A DNA stretch of 64,000 nt, taken from Arthrobacter crystallopoietes (GTDB lineage Bacteria; Actinomycetota; Actinomycetes; Actinomycetales; Micrococcaceae). The notes under the pieces were generated by a model. The model ran no database searches. It was not told the DNA's origin and was given only the letters and a program-made list of their open reading frames with translations. Shown in pieces: positions 24,037 through 32,604 of this stretch; positions within the stretch are counted from its first letter, which is position 1, and every line of letters begins with the position of its first letter. The stretch lies in the NCBI RefSeq assembly GCF_017603825.1, contig NZ_CP072014.1:186001-250000 (forward strand). The letters are read 5' to 3'. Made by a program: the position numbers and the translations under genes.

Positions 24037-24936
24037 TTAGGACAGCACGTCTTTGGTGGCGAACCTGCTGTAGGCGAGTGCGCAGAAGACGACTATATAG
24101 CCTCCCTGGAGCAGGCCGTTGGCGGCGAAGGAGTCCCAAGAGATCGGTTGGCGCAGCAGGTCAGCGAAGCCGAGCCAATGGTGGCTGAACAGCCACGGGT
24201 GCAGCCATTCGAGCTGTGGAAGGTTATCGAGGATCTGGGACACGACGGCGAGCACAGCGGTCGCGGCCATGGCTCCGACAGGGACCTCGGTCAGGGTGGA
24301 AATGAACAGACCGATGGCCGCGAGTCCAAGCAGGGACAGGCCCACGTAGCAGGCCACCAGGAGCAGCCGAAGCAATGACTCCCCAAGGCTGATGGTGTCG
24401 CCGGAGAGCAGGGGGATCGGCCCTACCTCGAAGAGCGCTGAGCCGATCAGAACTCCCGCCGTCGCCACGGAGAGCGCGGCGGCGAGACAGAAGACGACGG
24501 CTGCCGCGTACTTCACTGCCAGCAGACGGACCCGTCCCGCCGGCGCTGCGAGCAGATACCGTAGGGTTCCGTGGCCTGCCTCGCCCGCGATCGTGTCCCC
24601 CGCGACGACGCTGACGGTCAGTGGGAGGAACAGCGGGATGGAGACAACCATCCCGGTCAGCGCGATGAACAGCCCGTTTTGGGATACACGGTCCAGGAAC
24701 GGCGGACCCTGGCCCGGGCCCGGATCCCGCGAGGAAAGCCGGACTGCGAGCGCAATGAGCACCGGGACGGCAGCCAGCGCGGCCAGCATCGCCCAGGTTC
24801 GCCAGCGCCGGAAGAGCACCTTAAGCTCGGACCCAAGGAGAGCCCAGCCAGCGGTAACCGGGGATGAGGCCGCTCGTGATCGGATGCCGCCAGAGGACGG
24901 TCCGGTTGGTGCAGATGCGGGCAATTTATTGGACAA
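24037..24936 (-). CDS. ABC-2 type transporter permease
   Basis: Membrane permease of 299 residues with about six hydrophobic segments and the ABC-2 layout: a long first extracytoplasmic loop (SSRDPGPGQGPPFLDRVSQN), the EAGHGTLRYLLAAPAGRVRL amphipathic coupling helix and four further helices. It overlaps the ATPase gene by 11 bases and completes the exporter. The substrate is unknown; the N-terminal 30 residues are Ser/Pro rich and cytosolic. Confidence 0.87.
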   Translation of the reverse strand: MSNKLPASAPTGPSSGGIRSRAASSPVTAGWALLGSELKVLFRRWRTWAMLAALAAVPVLIALAVRLSSRDPGPGQGPPFLDRVSQNGLFIALTGMVVSIPLFLPLTVSVVAGDTIAGEAGHGTLRYLLAAPAGRVRLLAVKYAAAVVFCLAAALSVATAGVLIGSALFEVGPIPLLSGDTISLGESLLRLLLVACYVGLSLLGLAAIGLFISTLTEVPVGAMAATAVLAVVSQILDNLPQLEWLHPWLFSHHWLGFADLLRQPISWDSFAANGLLQGGYIVVFCALAYSRFATKDVLS

Positions 24937-25897
24937 CGTCGAACCCCTCCCCCGTCAAAGCGACGAACCGCTCCTCGAGGCTGCTACTTTCCACCGCGAA
25001 GCCTCGGACGCGGACGCCGTCGGCTACGAGGGCGGCGACGATCGATTCCGGTGCCACCGCATGGTCGGCGAGCGGAGCGCGGACGGTACTGCCGCCGTCG
25101 TTGTCTGGAGGTGACGGTTCAGGTGCGAGACCCAGCCGCTGGAGGACACTGCGGGCATCCTCGGTGTCGGGCGTCTGGATTTTAACGTGGGCGAGGCCGA
25201 CCCGCCGGAGTTCGTCGACGGTCCCCTGCGCCACCAGTTTGCCGGCGCTCATGACGGCGGCATGCGTGCAGATTTGTTCGACCTCCGCGAGCAGATGGCT
25301 GGAAACGAAAACCGTGGTGCCTTCAGCTGCCAACGAGCGCACCAGACTGCGGACCTCGCGCGTTCCCTGCGGGTCGAGGCCATTGGTCGGCTCATCCAGC
25401 ACCAGCAGTTCGCGCGGCATCAGCAGGGCATTGGCGATGCCCAGGCGCTGTTTCATGCCCAGAGAGTAGGCGCGGACTTTCTTGCCGGCGGCGTGCGACA
25501 GCCCCACGAGGTCAAGCGCCTGGCTCACCCGAGCCCGCCGGGTGGCCGAGGAGGCGTGGCGGTCCGCGGTGTCGAAGCGGTGCAGGTTCGCGGCGCCGGA
25601 GAGGAACGGGTAAAAGGCCGGCCCTTCGATCAGGGCTCCGACGCGGGGAAGCACCTCGCGAAGGTTCGCCGGCATGTCCTGCCCAAGTACCCGGACGTTC
25701 CCGCTCGTGGCGGCTGCTAGGCCGAGCATGACGCGGATTGTGGTGGTCTTTCCCGATCCGTTCGGGCCGAGGAAGCCGAAGACGGAGCCGTGCGGAACTG
25801 CCAAGTCGATGCCGTCAACGGCTGTCTGGTGGCCGAAGCGCTTGGTCAGCCCGGTGGTTTCAATCGCGAGTTCGGTAGATGGGAAGGTGCCGCTCAC
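24926..25897 (-). CDS. ABC transporter ATP-binding protein
   Basis: ATPase subunit of about 323 residues for the adjacent ABC-2 permease. Walker A GPNGSGKTTT, signature YSLGMKQRLGIANALL, Walker B LLVLDEPTNGLDPQG and the switch His in VFVSSHLLAEVEQIC are all present. The C-terminal 90 residues form the usual extra domain of DrrA-type exporters. Its ATG overlaps the stop of the upstream LolA-like gene (ATGA). Confidence 0.93.
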   Translation of the reverse strand: MSGTFPSTELAIETTGLTKRFGHQTAVDGIDLAVPHGSVFGFLGPNGSGKTTTIRVMLGLAAATSGNVRVLGQDMPANLREVLPRVGALIEGPAFYPFLSGAANLHRFDTADRHASSATRRARVSQALDLVGLSHAAGKKVRAYSLGMKQRLGIANALLMPRELLVLDEPTNGLDPQGTREVRSLVRSLAAEGTTVFVSSHLLAEVEQICTHAAVMSAGKLVAQGTVDELRRVGLAHVKIQTPDTEDARSVLQRLGLAPEPSPPDNDGGSTVRAPLADHAVAPESIVAALVADGVRVRGFAVESSSLEERFVALTGEGFDVVQ

Positions 25898-26979
25898 CGG
25901 CCCTCCGCTGCCGCCTGCAGCTGCTCCAACGGCACCGGTCCGGCGAACACCCGGCCGTCGTCGGTCACGAAGACGTTCACGAGCGCTGAGGAAAGCAACC
26001 GGCCGCCGTCGACCTCTTGGGCGGTTTCGGCGATAAGCGGCGAGTCCATGAATTCCGCAGGCACTTCATCTGCCGGCAAACCGATCACCGTTTCCCAGCC
26101 GGATCCGTACTTCACGTAGTCCTTGCTGTGCTCGCCGCGGTCACCCTTGGCGTGCTTAGCATGATGGTCCTTGACAACACGCTCCGTCACGGTGGCGCCC
26201 GGCGGCGGCGTGAAGTTGAAAAGATCATCAGACGGCGCCTCAAGGCTCAGTTCCGTGAAGCCAACCTCGAAAGCAGGAGCATCCTGGCCTCGGGCTTGGA
26301 CGTCCACACTGAGCGGCAGCCCCGTTTCCGAGTCAACAGCGATCGAGACGGACCCGACCAGCGTCTCCGAACTGTCGGGGGTGAGCACCAATTCATAGGC
26401 CTCACGACCGGCAACCTCCGAGTCCGAGCCCACAGTCACTTCCGTACTGGGCTCGACCGAGGACAGGAAGTGCTCGGCCAGATCCTCTGGGGTCCACGCT
26501 TTATCGCCGTGATACTCCTCGGACGTTGAGGCATTCGGAAGGATCAGATGGGCGGCGGCATTCTGCTTGGAGCTGTACAGCCATACGTCCCGGCCGTTGC
26601 GGATGACATCGCGTTCGGCCAGCCGGTCCATCACCTGCACGCGCGCCCGGGAATGGCCATCCAGATAAACGCGTGCAGTGTGGGATCCGCTGAGGAGTTC
26701 AAGGGCGGAGGCTACGCCGGAAGGTATACCGGACGAAGCATCGGATTCCCCGGATGGTCCGCCCGTAGGCAGTTGCGGCAAACCCAGTTCGGACGACTGC
26801 TCAACAGTTCCGGACAGCGAGCGGACGGAGCTGTTCGCCACCATTTCAAGGACTTCCTGAGGTGTTTTGTCCGGCAAGTCCGTGGCCGCGCCCGCCTGGA
26901 CTGTGCCCAGCAACGCGCCGCCCGCGATGACCGCAGGGACGACGGCGGCAGGGAGCCAGCGCTTCCATACAGGTGTCAT
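25894..26979 (-). CDS. LolA-like exported protein
   Basis: Secreted or membrane-tethered protein of 361 residues. The N-terminus is a signal or anchor (WKRWLPAAVVPAVIAGGALL), followed by a beta-rich domain of the LolA/LolB lipocalin-like fold: KTPQEVLEMVANSSVRSLSG, ARVQVMDRLAERDVIRNGRD and GLPLSVDVQARGQD. A His/Asp/Lys rich hinge lies at about residue 270. Actinobacteria lack the Gram-negative Lol pathway; such proteins are usually called LolA-like or DUF2092 and function is unknown. It heads an operon with an ABC-2 exporter, so a role in envelope lipid or lipoprotein handling is a fair guess. Confidence 0.82.
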   Translation of the reverse strand: MTPVWKRWLPAAVVPAVIAGGALLGTVQAGAATDLPDKTPQEVLEMVANSSVRSLSGTVEQSSELGLPQLPTGGPSGESDASSGIPSGVASALELLSGSHTARVYLDGHSRARVQVMDRLAERDVIRNGRDVWLYSSKQNAAAHLILPNASTSEEYHGDKAWTPEDLAEHFLSSVEPSTEVTVGSDSEVAGREAYELVLTPDSSETLVGSVSIAVDSETGLPLSVDVQARGQDAPAFEVGFTELSLEAPSDDLFNFTPPPGATVTERVVKDHHAKHAKGDRGEHSKDYVKYGSGWETVIGLPADEVPAEFMDSPLIAETAQEVDGGRLLSSALVNVFVTDDGRVFAGPVPLEQLQAAAEGR

Positions 26980-27058
26980 GACAACCTCCGACGTTGCAAG
27001 TCTTCTTTTCAGACTACGCTCAATCGATCAGGTGTTCACCGGGCTTTTCTGGCCGAGG

Positions 27059-27331
27059 TCAGGCCGCAGTTTTCAGAACCCGAGACGCCGTGTCGAGTTC
27101 AAGCAGCCGGCGAGCCTCTTCGAGCGCGGTCTTTGAATCCTTCTTGTCCATCTGGGCCAGCGTCAGCAAATTCGCGATCCGCTGCTCGCGCCGCATGCCT
27201 GAGACTTCGTCGGCGAATTCGATCATGGCGATGACACGCGCATGAGCCCGACGCCCGCGGGCATCGTTGCTCGCGTCGTCGGCCTCGACGTCACCCAAAA
27301 TGGCGATAGCTTCCGCCAGTCGCTCGTTCAT
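27059..27331 (-). CDS. Small helical hypothetical protein
   Basis: A helical protein of about 90 residues: MNERLAEAIAILGDVEADD, ARVIAMIEFADEVSGMRRE, then a Lys/Leu rich end (ALEEARRLLELDTASRVLK). The ATG at 27331 is preceded by GGGGAGA, better than the longer frame to 27364. An AT-rich element (TATATATA) at about 27343-27352 may belong to its promoter. No family recognised. It lies 80 bases upstream of the LolA-like gene on the same strand. Confidence 0.6.
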   Translation of the reverse strand: MNERLAEAIAILGDVEADDASNDARGRRAHARVIAMIEFADEVSGMRREQRIANLLTLAQMDKKDSKTALEEARRLLELDTASRVLKTAA

Positions 27332-27624
27332 GTATTTCTCCCCTATATATACGTCTTTGTGCAACAGAAAAGTCGTTTCCCCTCGACGATTCTGTTTGAT
27401 TGCTTTATCGAACCATAGGCGGTTGAGGCCAAAGTTGGAATAGCAGACTGTAATTTACGTCATAGTGACCTTTATTACAAAGACGGAGTGAACTCGCAGG
27501 TCACAAAGCTATGGCCGCTTCCGGCGGCCCTGGTATCAGGGGAAGCCACACCCCCTTGGCAGAAGCATCGAACTGTGCCACGTTGGAAAGTGGATCTACC
27601 AACAATTCAAGGAGGGCGATCCGG
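27332..27624. other. Intergenic region with divergent promoters
   Basis: About 290 bases between the small helical gene (minus) and the ChaB-like gene (plus). It is more AT-rich than its surroundings. An imperfect hairpin (27369-27397, CAGAAAAGTCG with CGACGATTCTG) sits upstream of the minus-strand gene. I see no coding sequence; the plus-strand frame open from 27511 is not needed for the ChaB-like protein. Confidence 0.4.
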
Positions 27625-28041
27625 ATGCCCAAGACAGATAAGAGCGGGAAGCCGAAGAAGAGCGAGCTTCCCGGCACTCTCAAGCGTTCCGGCAAGAAGG
27701 CCCAGAAAACCTTCGCTGAGGCTCATGATTCGGCCGCCGAGAGCTATGGGGACGAGGAGCGCGCACACCGTGTGGCCTACAGCGCCCTGAAGCACACCCA
27801 CGAGAAAGTCGGCGACCATTGGGAGCCCAAGGAGAAGGCCGGGCCCTCGGACAAGCAGGCCAAGGGAGGCAAGGACACCTCCCGAAAGACTGCCGGCGGC
27901 GTGGATGCCAACGCCTCCAAGGAGCACCTGTACGACCTGGCCAAGAAGCTCGACGTGCCGGGACGCTCCAAGATGAACAAGTCCGATCTGGTCGACGCCA
28001 TACAGAAGGCAAACGACAGGGAGACCAGGAAGTCCCGGTAG
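27625..28041 (+). CDS. ChaB-like protein with Rho N-terminal-like domain
   Basis: Cytosolic protein of 138 residues. Residues about 12-75 are ChaB-like: LPGTLKRSGKKAQKTFAEAH, SYGDEERAHRVAYSALKHTH and VGDHWEPK. Residues about 100-135 are a Rho N-terminal/SAP-like helical hairpin (SKEHLYDLAKKLDVPGRSKM, LVDAIQKANDRETRKSR). The Lys/Gly/Ser linker between is probably flexible. The ATG at 27625 follows AAGGAGGG, so the 38 upstream codons are excluded. Stress-related in related species; the biochemical role is unknown. Confidence 0.87.
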   Translation: MPKTDKSGKPKKSELPGTLKRSGKKAQKTFAEAHDSAAESYGDEERAHRVAYSALKHTHEKVGDHWEPKEKAGPSDKQAKGGKDTSRKTAGGVDANASKEHLYDLAKKLDVPGRSKMNKSDLVDAIQKANDRETRKSR

Positions 28042-28058
28042 CTACTTGCAGGTAAGCA

Positions 28059-28376
28059 TCACCTGACGCCGTGCGTCCCCTTGTCGGTTGCGACGTGATC
28101 ATCGATTCCGCTTCCCCAGCGGTAGAGGCGCATCGCCCAGTAACCAGCCGCGCCCATCACCAGGAAGCCACCGACACCCACGACGGTCAGCTGTGTGGCA
28201 ACGCCGATGATCAACAAGACCAAACCGATGATCCAGGCAAGCACCGCCAGAACAAGCTGTCCATGGTCGGGTCCTAAAAGATCGGACCGCATTATCTGGG
28301 CGAGTTCCGGGTCCTCGGCGGCCAACTGCAACTCCAGCGCATGAAGCTGCTCCCGCTCCTCATCCGACAGCGGCAT
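28059..28376 (-). CDS. DUF3040 membrane protein
   Basis: A 105-residue protein with the DUF3040 layout: MPLSDEEREQLHALELQLAA, an EDPELAQIMRSD segment, then two transmembrane helices (AVLAWIIGLVLLIIGVA and VVGVGGFLVMGAAGYWA). Function unknown, actinobacteria-specific. It converges on the ChaB-like gene, with 17 bases between the stops. It starts 205 bases downstream of the sulfatase operon end. Confidence 0.87.
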   Translation of the reverse strand: MPLSDEEREQLHALELQLAAEDPELAQIMRSDLLGPDHGQLVLAVLAWIIGLVLLIIGVATQLTVVGVGGFLVMGAAGYWAMRLYRWGSGIDDHVATDKGTHGVR

Positions 28377-28410
28377 AACGCACCCCCTTGATCAGAAGTC
28401 CGGAGAAACA

Positions 28411-28439
28411 AAAGCGCCGGCCGATGAAGGCCGGGCTTT
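28411..28439 (-). terminator. Hairpin terminator of sulfatase operon
   Basis: AAAGCGCCGGCC (28411-28422) pairs with GGCCGGGCTTT (28429-28439) with one bulge, about 140 bases past the sulfatase stop on the minus strand and upstream of the DUF3040 start. The loop is GATGAA. Confidence 0.5.
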
Positions 28440-28580
28440 CGCCGGTATAGCTATCATCCGCTTCTAAATCGGAAATTGCTAGTTTTAGAGCGTGCTTTCC
28501 CTACTAGCTGATTCCAAGCAGTCATAGGGACACAAAACAGCTGCTTTCAGGAGGAGGAAGTCCTCACGATCGGCAAGCGG

Positions 28581-30179
28581 TCAAGCCGCTGCCGTTGGCG
28601 CCGTTCCGGTATCCGCCAGTGCTGCCATCCCCTCCATCATCGCCAGGGCCAAGACATCCTCAAGGTCCTTGAATTTAGCCTCTCCGGCAACGTTGTTGAG
28701 CTCTTCGCGGTCCAACAGGTGGTCGTAGAGTTCGGTGATGTCGGTGCCGAAGTACCTCGTCAGGCGTCCTGCTTTGGTCAGCACCGAGCGGGTACGAACG
28801 GGGCCCGGCAGCCCGGGAAGTCCGAACGGCTGGTCCTCCTCAATGATGAGGGCGTCCCGAACCGAGGCGGCACTCCGCTCCAGCAACGGCAGCAGGGATG
28901 TGCCTTGGATTCCCCTATACAGGTGTGTTCCAGTGAGCTCCATCAATGTGGGTGCGAGATCCGCAGTGGAGACCAAGGCATCGGTGCTGCCCGGATTCAT
29001 GCCGGGGACTTTGATCGTTAGGGGCACGTTGGTGACGGCCCGGTAGTGGCTGAAGTGCTTCAGCATCAAACCATGATCCCCGAAAAGGTCACCGTGGTCG
29101 CTGGTAAAGACAACAATCGTGTCCTCAGCCAATCCGTTGTCATCGAGTGCTGCAAGGATCCGGCCGATCTGCTCATCCATCAGCGTGATCAAACCGTACT
29201 GGGCAGCGACGGCCTGGCGGTACTGCGCCTCATCGGCGGCGAAAGTCATAGTGGGGTCTTCATTCGGTTCGCCGCGGCGGTCGAACATCCGGCGGATGTG
29301 CGATGGGGACTTGGCGTGGTCCTGGTAGAACCCGCTGGGCAGCTCCACCTCATCCGGAGAGTACATCTCCGCGTACCCTTCCGGCGGTGAAAACGGATGG
29401 TGTGGATCCGGGAAGGAGACGAACATGAAGAACGGTTCCGCAGATTCGGCGAACCCGGCCAGGTGCTCCTCGGCACGTTCGCCCACATAGGAGCTTGGAT
29501 GCAGCTCTGCCGGGATGCCGGTTTGGTACACCTGATCCCAGGTATCCAGACGCTTCGGAGCGTTCTCGGCACCGCCGACCGCCACAGGGTCGATGCCACG
29601 TTCACGTGCCCAGTGCACATAGTGCCCACCCGGACGGTCGCCATGCCCGATGACCAGGTCCACGTGCTGGTAGCCGTAGTACCCCTCGGGCAGCGGAATG
29701 AAGCCCTCCGCATGCGCCGCCGCATTTTCCCACTGGTCCCAGCCTTCCGGGCCGGACCGCGTGCGGGCATCGGAGGACCGCGGATCCAGCAGCAGCGGGT
29801 CCGTGGCTTCGATCTCGGCACGCTGGATGGGCTCAAAGTCCCACCCCATGTTCTGGTGGTGAAGTTTTCCTACGGCCCGAGTCAAGTACCCGCCGCAGGA
29901 CAACTGCTTAACCAAATTATTTGCGTCCGGGTCCATGGTTATCCCGTTGCAACGTGTGCCGTGCGTCGACGGCCATCGGCCGGTCAGCAGGCTGGCGCGG
30001 TTGGGCATGCACGTGGGATTGGTGACGGTTGCCTCGGTGAATACCATGCTTTGGGCGGCCAGCCTGTCCAAATGCGGAGTCCGCACCACTTGGTTGCCGG
30101 CGAAACCCAGATGGTCGGCACGCAACTGATCGGCGATGATGACCAAAACATTGGGCCGCCGTGTCTCCCCGCCGCTCAT
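28581..30179 (-). CDS. Sulfatase (formylglycine-dependent type)
   Basis: Type I sulfatase of 532 residues. The N-terminus has the metal-site start VLVIIADQLRADHLGFAGN; the modification motif C-x-P-x-R is visible as TCMPNRASLLTGR (about residue 57), where Cys becomes formylglycine; VFTSDHGDLFGDHGLM is the second metal-binding region. There is no signal peptide, so it acts in the cytosol on an imported substrate. Its ATG overlaps the ABC ATPase stop (ATGA), making it the last gene of the amidohydrolase/importer operon. The maturase needed is encoded at 36263-37222. Substrate could be an aryl, choline or alkyl sulfate ester. Confidence 0.92.
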   Translation of the reverse strand: MSGGETRRPNVLVIIADQLRADHLGFAGNQVVRTPHLDRLAAQSMVFTEATVTNPTCMPNRASLLTGRWPSTHGTRCNGITMDPDANNLVKQLSCGGYLTRAVGKLHHQNMGWDFEPIQRAEIEATDPLLLDPRSSDARTRSGPEGWDQWENAAAHAEGFIPLPEGYYGYQHVDLVIGHGDRPGGHYVHWARERGIDPVAVGGAENAPKRLDTWDQVYQTGIPAELHPSSYVGERAEEHLAGFAESAEPFFMFVSFPDPHHPFSPPEGYAEMYSPDEVELPSGFYQDHAKSPSHIRRMFDRRGEPNEDPTMTFAADEAQYRQAVAAQYGLITLMDEQIGRILAALDDNGLAEDTIVVFTSDHGDLFGDHGLMLKHFSHYRAVTNVPLTIKVPGMNPGSTDALVSTADLAPTLMELTGTHLYRGIQGTSLLPLLERSAASVRDALIIEEDQPFGLPGLPGPVRTRSVLTKAGRLTRYFGTDITELYDHLLDREELNNVAGEAKFKDLEDVLALAMMEGMAALADTGTAPTAAA

Positions 30180-30970
30180 GCGGGCTTCCGGATCATCGAC
30201 AGAACATTGGTGCGCTGGTCCGCGAATTCCTTCAGTGCACGCGAGGAAATCTGGTCCCTCGGCGCCGGCAGGTCGATGCCGACCACGTCCAGCACCCGGG
30301 CGGGCTTGGCGCCAAGCACCACCACACGGTCGGAGAGGTACACGGCCTCATCGATGTCGTGCGTGACCACCAGGATCGTCATACCGAAGTCGTCGCGGAT
30401 CTTCAGGCACAGGTCTTCCAGCTCGAAGCGGGTCTGCGCGTCCACCGAGGCAAACGGCTCGTCCATAATCAGGATTTCGGGCCGGTACGCGAGGGCCCGG
30501 GCGATGGCCACTCGCTGCTGCATACCGCCGGAAAGCTGCCACGGATATTGGTTCGCGGCATGTGTCAGCCCCACAGCTTCAAGTGCCGTGTCGATGCGCT
30601 GGTTCAGCTCGGCTGCCGGCAGTCGCAGGTGGCGCAGCGGCAGCCGGATGTTCTTGCGGACGGTCAGCCAGGGCATCAGGGACCGGCTGTAATCCTGAAA
30701 GACCAGGGCCATCTCGGCGGGCGGACCGTCGATTTTCCGCCCGTCGATAGCGGCGGCTCCGGAGGTGACCGGCTGCAGCCCAGCCAGGCACTTCAGCAGC
30801 GTGGTTTTGCCGACGCCGGACGGACCTACGATGCACACTACTTCGCCGGTGTTCACGGTGAAGGTCAGGTCCTCGATCACGCATTTGGCGGACGCGCCGC
30901 TGCCGTAGGTCTTGGACAGTGCTGTGACTTCGAGCCGGGGCAGAGCGGCAGCTGCGTTGCGGACGGTCAT
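30176..30970 (-). CDS. ABC transporter ATP-binding protein (NitT/TauT type)
   Basis: SsuB/TauB-like ATPase of about 264 residues: Walker A GPSGVGKTTLLKCLAG, Q-loop VFQDYSRSLMPW, signature LSGGMQQRVAIARALAY, Walker B ILIMDEPFASVD and switch VVTHDIDEAVYL. Two starts are possible. The ATG at 30970 follows AGGAGGACCC; an upstream ATG at 31036 overlaps the permease stop as ATGA but lacks a ribosome site. I prefer 30970 on ribosome-site strength. Energises the two permeases encoded just upstream. Confidence 0.92.
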   Translation of the reverse strand: MTVRNAAAALPRLEVTALSKTYGSGASAKCVIEDLTFTVNTGEVVCIVGPSGVGKTTLLKCLAGLQPVTSGAAAIDGRKIDGPPAEMALVFQDYSRSLMPWLTVRKNIRLPLRHLRLPAAELNQRIDTALEAVGLTHAANQYPWQLSGGMQQRVAIARALAYRPEILIMDEPFASVDAQTRFELEDLCLKIRDDFGMTILVVTHDIDEAVYLSDRVVVLGAKPARVLDVVGIDLPAPRDQISSRALKEFADQRTNVLSMIRKPA

Positions 30971-31032
30971 CGGGTCCTCCTGGACGGTGTGCCGGCCTGC
31001 GGTGCGCCGGTAGCGGTTAGGGGCAGTCGCGG

Positions 31033-31806
31033 TCATGAGTTAGCCAATCGTCGGGAGCCTGCATGCCAGGCCAGAATGCGGTTCTTGAGCAGTTCGAAGA
31101 CCAGGTTCGCGCCGAACCCGATCACGCCGAGCAGCAGGATGCCGGCCCACATGTCCGGAATCATGAAGCTTTGCTGCGCCAGCAGCGTCATCGCGCCGAT
31201 GCCCTCGGAAGAGCCCAGCATCTCGGACGCAATCATTACGATGAACGCTACCTGCAGGCTGACCTGCATACCGGAGGCGATCTGAGGTCCGGCCGCCGGC
31301 AGATAGACCTGCGCGAGCTTTTCGCCACGGGTCAGCCGATAGACCGAGCTGACGTCTTTCAGTGTGGTGTCCACGCTGCGGATTCCGTCCACGGTGGCGA
31401 TCAAGGTCGGAAACAGGGCCGCCAGGGCGATACTGGCCACCCGCATCTCGATTCCAAAACCGATCAGTGAGATGAAGATCGGCACCAGTGCCACTGGTGG
31501 AATTCCCCGCAGGAAATGGATCACAGGATCCAGCGCCCACCGGGCGACCGGCACCAGCGCGGTGACAAAGCCAATAACGACGCCGGCAACGGTCGCCACA
31601 GCGTAGCCAAGCAGCAGGTTGCGCAGACTGAGCAGGATGTCCGAGCCGAAGTGGTCGAACAGCCAGAGCTGGCGGAAACGGATCATGATGGCACTCAGTG
31701 GCGGGAAGAAGGTATTCATCGAGTTGGCCGAGGCCGCCCACCACGCGGCCACCAGCAGCACCGGGGTCGCTATGCCTAGGGACCAATTCAAAGCCTTGCG
31801 TTTCAT
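31033..31806 (-). CDS. ABC transporter permease (NitT/TauT type), second
   Basis: Permease of about 257 residues starting MKRKALNWSLGIATPVLL, with six transmembrane segments and the cytoplasmic EAA loop YLPAAGPQIASGMQVSLQVA. The frame is open further upstream, but that stretch is the out-of-frame overlap with the neighbouring permease. The start codon shares one base with that gene's stop (TGATG). Binding-protein-dependent transport system inner membrane component. Confidence 0.9.
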   Translation of the reverse strand: MKRKALNWSLGIATPVLLVAAWWAASANSMNTFFPPLSAIMIRFRQLWLFDHFGSDILLSLRNLLLGYAVATVAGVVIGFVTALVPVARWALDPVIHFLRGIPPVALVPIFISLIGFGIEMRVASIALAALFPTLIATVDGIRSVDTTLKDVSSVYRLTRGEKLAQVYLPAAGPQIASGMQVSLQVAFIVMIASEMLGSSEGIGAMTLLAQQSFMIPDMWAGILLLGVIGFGANLVFELLKNRILAWHAGSRRLANS

Positions 31807-32579
31807 CACAGGACCACCTCCCGGTAGGACTCGTGCCAATGGAGAAGCCGGCGTTCGGCCAGCCGCGTGGCGCCCTGGAACACTAGGCCCAATAGACCCA
31901 GGACCAATACCAGCGCGTACAGCACCGGGAAATCGCCGGCAGCCTGCGCCTGGTAGATGCTTTGGCCAAGTCCCGGCCCGCCGCCTAGCAGGCCGGCGAC
32001 GACCGCCACGACCAGTGCAGCCGGGGCCGCCACGCGCATAGCGGTACCGATAAAGGGCATGGCGCCAGGCAGCGTGACGCGCAGCAGGATCTCGGCATGG
32101 CCCATGCCGTAGGAACGGGCTGTGTCCCGTGCTACCGGGTCGGTGTCGTGTACCCCGGCGACGGTCTGCATCACGATCGGCAGGGCGCAGCCAATGACAA
32201 CCAGGACCCAGGACATCTGCGCCGTTGGCCCCAGCACCAGCACTACCAGGGGCAGCACCACAATCGGCGGAATGGGCTTCAGGAACTCCAGCACTGCCAT
32301 GGTCGCGTAGCGCACCGGCCCGAAACTGCCGATCAGCAGCCCGGCGGCAACACCGGCGACGGCGGAAATTGCCAGCCCGCCGAGGGCAATCAGGATCGTG
32401 TCGGCCAGGTCCGCCCAGAAAGTCCCGGTGGCCAGCAGGGCGGCCAGTTCGGCGACGGCATGACCCGGGGCAGGCAGAGCGCTGCCGTTCATCGGCCCGG
32501 TGGCCACGAATTGCCACAGGAGCAGCGCCCCGGCAATCCCCAGCGCACCTACCGCGGCAGGTTTGATTTGTGTTTTCAC
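31806..32579 (-). CDS. ABC transporter permease (NitT/TauT type), first
   Basis: Permease of about 257 residues: N-terminal helix (AVGALGIAGALLLWQFVA), FWADLADTILIALGGLAISA, and the EAA loop VTLPGAMPFIGTAMRVAAPA. The GTG at 32579 follows TGGAGTAACC; the extension upstream to 32651 overlaps the binding-protein gene and lacks coding character. Having two different permeases means the channel is a heterodimer, which is less common for SsuABC-type importers, where one permease gene is usual. Confidence 0.88.
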   Translation of the reverse strand: MKTQIKPAAVGALGIAGALLLWQFVATGPMNGSALPAPGHAVAELAALLATGTFWADLADTILIALGGLAISAVAGVAAGLLIGSFGPVRYATMAVLEFLKPIPPIVVLPLVVLVLGPTAQMSWVLVVIGCALPIVMQTVAGVHDTDPVARDTARSYGMGHAEILLRVTLPGAMPFIGTAMRVAAPAALVVAVVAGLLGGGPGLGQSIYQAQAAGDFPVLYALVLVLGLLGLVFQGATRLAERRLLHWHESYREVVL

Positions 32580-32604
32580 GGTTACTCCAGGATTTCCGCC
32601 AGGT

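Noticed and set aside
31033-32517. 494-residue version of the permease reading frame
   Set aside because: Only the last 257 residues are permease; the upstream part is Arg/Gly rich and lies out of frame over the neighbouring permease gene.
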